5,776 nt of DNA from Actinomycetota bacterium (GTDB taxonomy: Bacteria > Actinomycetota > Thermoleophilia > Solirubrobacterales > Solirubrobacteraceae). Shown piece by piece: positions 4,627-5,776 of the stretch (positions are counted from its first letter, which is position 1; each line of letters opens with the position of its first letter). Under the pieces are notes generated by a model that made no database searches, had not been told where the DNA came from, and worked only from the letters and a program-made list of their open reading frames with translations. The position numbers and the translations under genes are program-made. The DNA lies in the NCBI GenBank assembly GCA_019348435.1, contig JAHWJM010000180.1, positions 1-5,776 on the forward strand, written 5' to 3'.

Positions 4627-5776
4627 ATGTGTGCCGACGAGCCCAAAGAGGAACTCGACACGGCCCAGCAGCCGGTCGTCGTCCTGATCGGCAGCGGCGA
4701 CCTGAGCGACGAGACCGCGCGGGCCCTCGAGGCGGCCGACGCACGCCTCATCCGGCTGTACGAGCCCGACGAGGACGACGTGCGCGAGGCGTTCGACAGC
4801 GAGTCGATCGACTACGCGGCGGTGGTCGCGTCGACGGACGCGATGGTGCTCCGGATCGCGCTCATGGTGCGCACGGTGTCCGAGGACGTGCCGCTGCTGC
4901 TGACGATCTTCGAGCCCACGATGGCCGAGCACGTGAGCCGCCTCGTGCCGAACACGACCGTCACGTCGCTCGCGGACATCGTCGCCCCCTCGCTGGCCGG
5001 ACCGTGCGTCGACGAGCGCTTCACGGCCGTGACGACCGGTGAGGATCGGCCGTGCGGGCTGGTCGAGACCGACGACGGCGTGTCCAGCGAGCCGATCCCC
5101 GCCTTCAGGCCACGACGTCTGGAGGGGCTCGCGCGGGCGCTGTTCACGCCCTACGACAAGAGCGCCGGAATGCTGCTGTTCGGCGCGATCGGCCTCGTCG
5201 CGATCTTCGCGCTCGAGACCGTCACCGCCGTGTTCACGCTCAACGAGAGCTTCATCGACGCCACCTACGGCTCGGCGAAGACGCTCGTCACCGTCGATCC
5301 GAATCCGAAGGTGGCGACGGGCCCCGGCTGGTACAAGCTCTTCATCTCGGGCACGATGCTCGTCGCGCTGCTGTTCGTCGCGGCCTTCACCGCGGGGCTC
5401 GTCAACCGCGTCGTCGAGCGGCGGCTGCGCAAGCGGGCGCCGGTCGAGGTGCTGTGGGCGGGTGACTGGAAGAAACAACTGGGCGAGCAGGCGCCGCTGG
5501 TGCACACGCACGACGTGCAGGCGTACTCCTCGACGTGGGCGCGCGTGCTCGTCCACGACCGCTTCACCGCGGCGATGGCGGACCTCATCGGGCCCAACGT
5601 CCAGCTCCATCACACCAAGCTCATGCAGAAGCCGCCGGAGAAGGGCGCCGGCTTCCCGATGCACCAGGACTACCCGTACTTCCCGCACGAGCGGCACTCG
5701 ATGACCGCGTGCGTGATCCACCTGCGCGACACGCCGCTAGAGGCCGGATGCATCCGCGTCGTGCCGGGCTCGCACA
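4627..5776 (+). CDS. TrkA-like two-helix membrane protein fused in frame to a PhyH-type 2OG/Fe(II) dioxygenase domain (3'-truncated by window edge)
   Basis: One frame without a stop gives 383 residues and continues past the window. Residues 16-130 look like a degenerate TrkA-N Rossmann domain (VVVLIGSGDLS, with Ser for the last Gly; VVASTDAMVLRIALMV; TIFEPTMAEHVSRLV). LFTPYDKSAG (172-181) leads into helix 1 (about 180-203), a loop TLVTVDPNP without a TxGYG filter, and helix 2 (about 238-259) ending GLVNRVVERRL. Related actinobacterial proteins, as I recall them, continue with a second TrkA domain. Here, from about 273, the sequence becomes PhyH-like: EVLWAGDWKKQL, DLIGPNVQLHHTKL, KPPEKGAGFPMHQDYPYFP with the iron-binding HxD (H346, D348), and CIRVVPGSH. 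The distal His and the 2OG-binding Arg would lie beyond the edge. PhyH enzymes hydroxylate small molecules or acyl chains using 2-oxoglutarate and O2. The first 50-70 PhyH residues appear missing. This is a true fusion or an assembly/deletion chimera. Confidence 0.8.
   Translation, partial: MCADEPKEELDTAQQPVVVLIGSGDLSDETARALEAADARLIRLYEPDEDDVREAFDSESIDYAAVVASTDAMVLRIALMVRTVSEDVPLLLTIFEPTMAEHVSRLVPNTTVTSLADIVAPSLAGPCVDERFTAVTTGEDRPCGLVETDDGVSSEPIPAFRPRRLEGLARALFTPYDKSAGMLLFGAIGLVAIFALETVTAVFTLNESFIDATYGSAKTLVTVDPNPKVATGPGWYKLFISGTMLVALLFVAAFTAGLVNRVVERRLRKRAPVEVLWAGDWKKQLGEQAPLVHTHDVQAYSSTWARVLVHDRFTAAMADLIGPNVQLHHTKLMQKPPEKGAGFPMHQDYPYFPHERHSMTACVIHLRDTPLEAGCIRVVPGSH

Noticed and set aside
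4524..4751. 76-residue N-terminal extension of MeaB
   Set aside because: Ser/Arg/Ala-rich, not in the family, overlaps the promoter element and the divergent gene's start. GTG 4523 gives the usual length.
5039..5704. 221-codon + strand frame inside the fusion gene
   Set aside because: Arg/Ser-rich out-of-frame translation with no motifs. The frame starting at 4627 carries the TrkA-like and PhyH signatures throughout.
4177..5721. 514-codon open frame on the - strand opposite meaB's start and the fusion gene
   Set aside because: Arg/His/Asp-rich low-complexity translation, typical of the antisense of high-GC coding DNA. It overlaps two genes with clear domain motifs.

Overview
The window is GC-rich throughout and its genes are tightly packed. 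Gene content (a GTP-type PEP carboxykinase, a MeaB-type GTPase, a membrane-anchored NTF2-like protein, a TrkA-like two-helix membrane protein) points to a high-GC actinobacterium. My guess is the Thermoleophilia/Solirubrobacterales; this rests on recalled family resemblance, not on a marker gene.

Left part (1-2153, + strand): the C-terminal 226 codons of GTP-dependent phosphoenolpyruvate carboxykinase (pckG); a possible 21-residue basic mini-gene that overlaps its stop by one base and has its own Shine-Dalgarno; a 13-bp perfect hairpin; then a complete hexameric-type glutamate dehydrogenase of 432 residues. The two enzymes sit on either side of the TCA cycle (oxaloacetate to PEP; glutamate to/from 2-oxoglutarate), so the locus fits control of carbon/nitrogen flux, although the hairpin suggests separate transcripts.

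Middle (2175-3392): a convergent, unrecognised 186-residue protein with two CxxC pairs (probable zinc ribbon) on the - strand. It is divergent, across 111 bp, from a 181-residue single-pass membrane protein with an NTF2-like outer domain on the + strand.

Right part (3400-4523, - strand): a two-gene unit of a MeaB/ArgK-family GTPase followed, with an ATGA overlap, by a 56-residue two-helix membrane protein. The latter is easy to miss because it is so short.

Right edge (4627-5776, + strand, runs off the window): the most unusual item. One uninterrupted reading frame joins a TrkA-like Rossmann domain plus two transmembrane helices to a phytanoyl-CoA-dioxygenase-like (PhyH) 2-oxoglutarate/Fe(II) oxygenase domain that appears to lack its N-terminal part. 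The join lies near 5420-5450, where related membrane proteins would be expected to carry a second TrkA/RCK domain. It is either a real new fusion or an assembly/deletion chimera; sequence alone cannot decide.

A second theme is regulatory. Four genes have a TAnnnT -10-like hexamer only 7-9 bases before the start codon, and three of the four share the longer form TACTAnnnT. This fits leaderless transcription. No intergenic gap exceeds about 115 bases, and I saw no RNA genes, mobile elements or CRISPR arrays.
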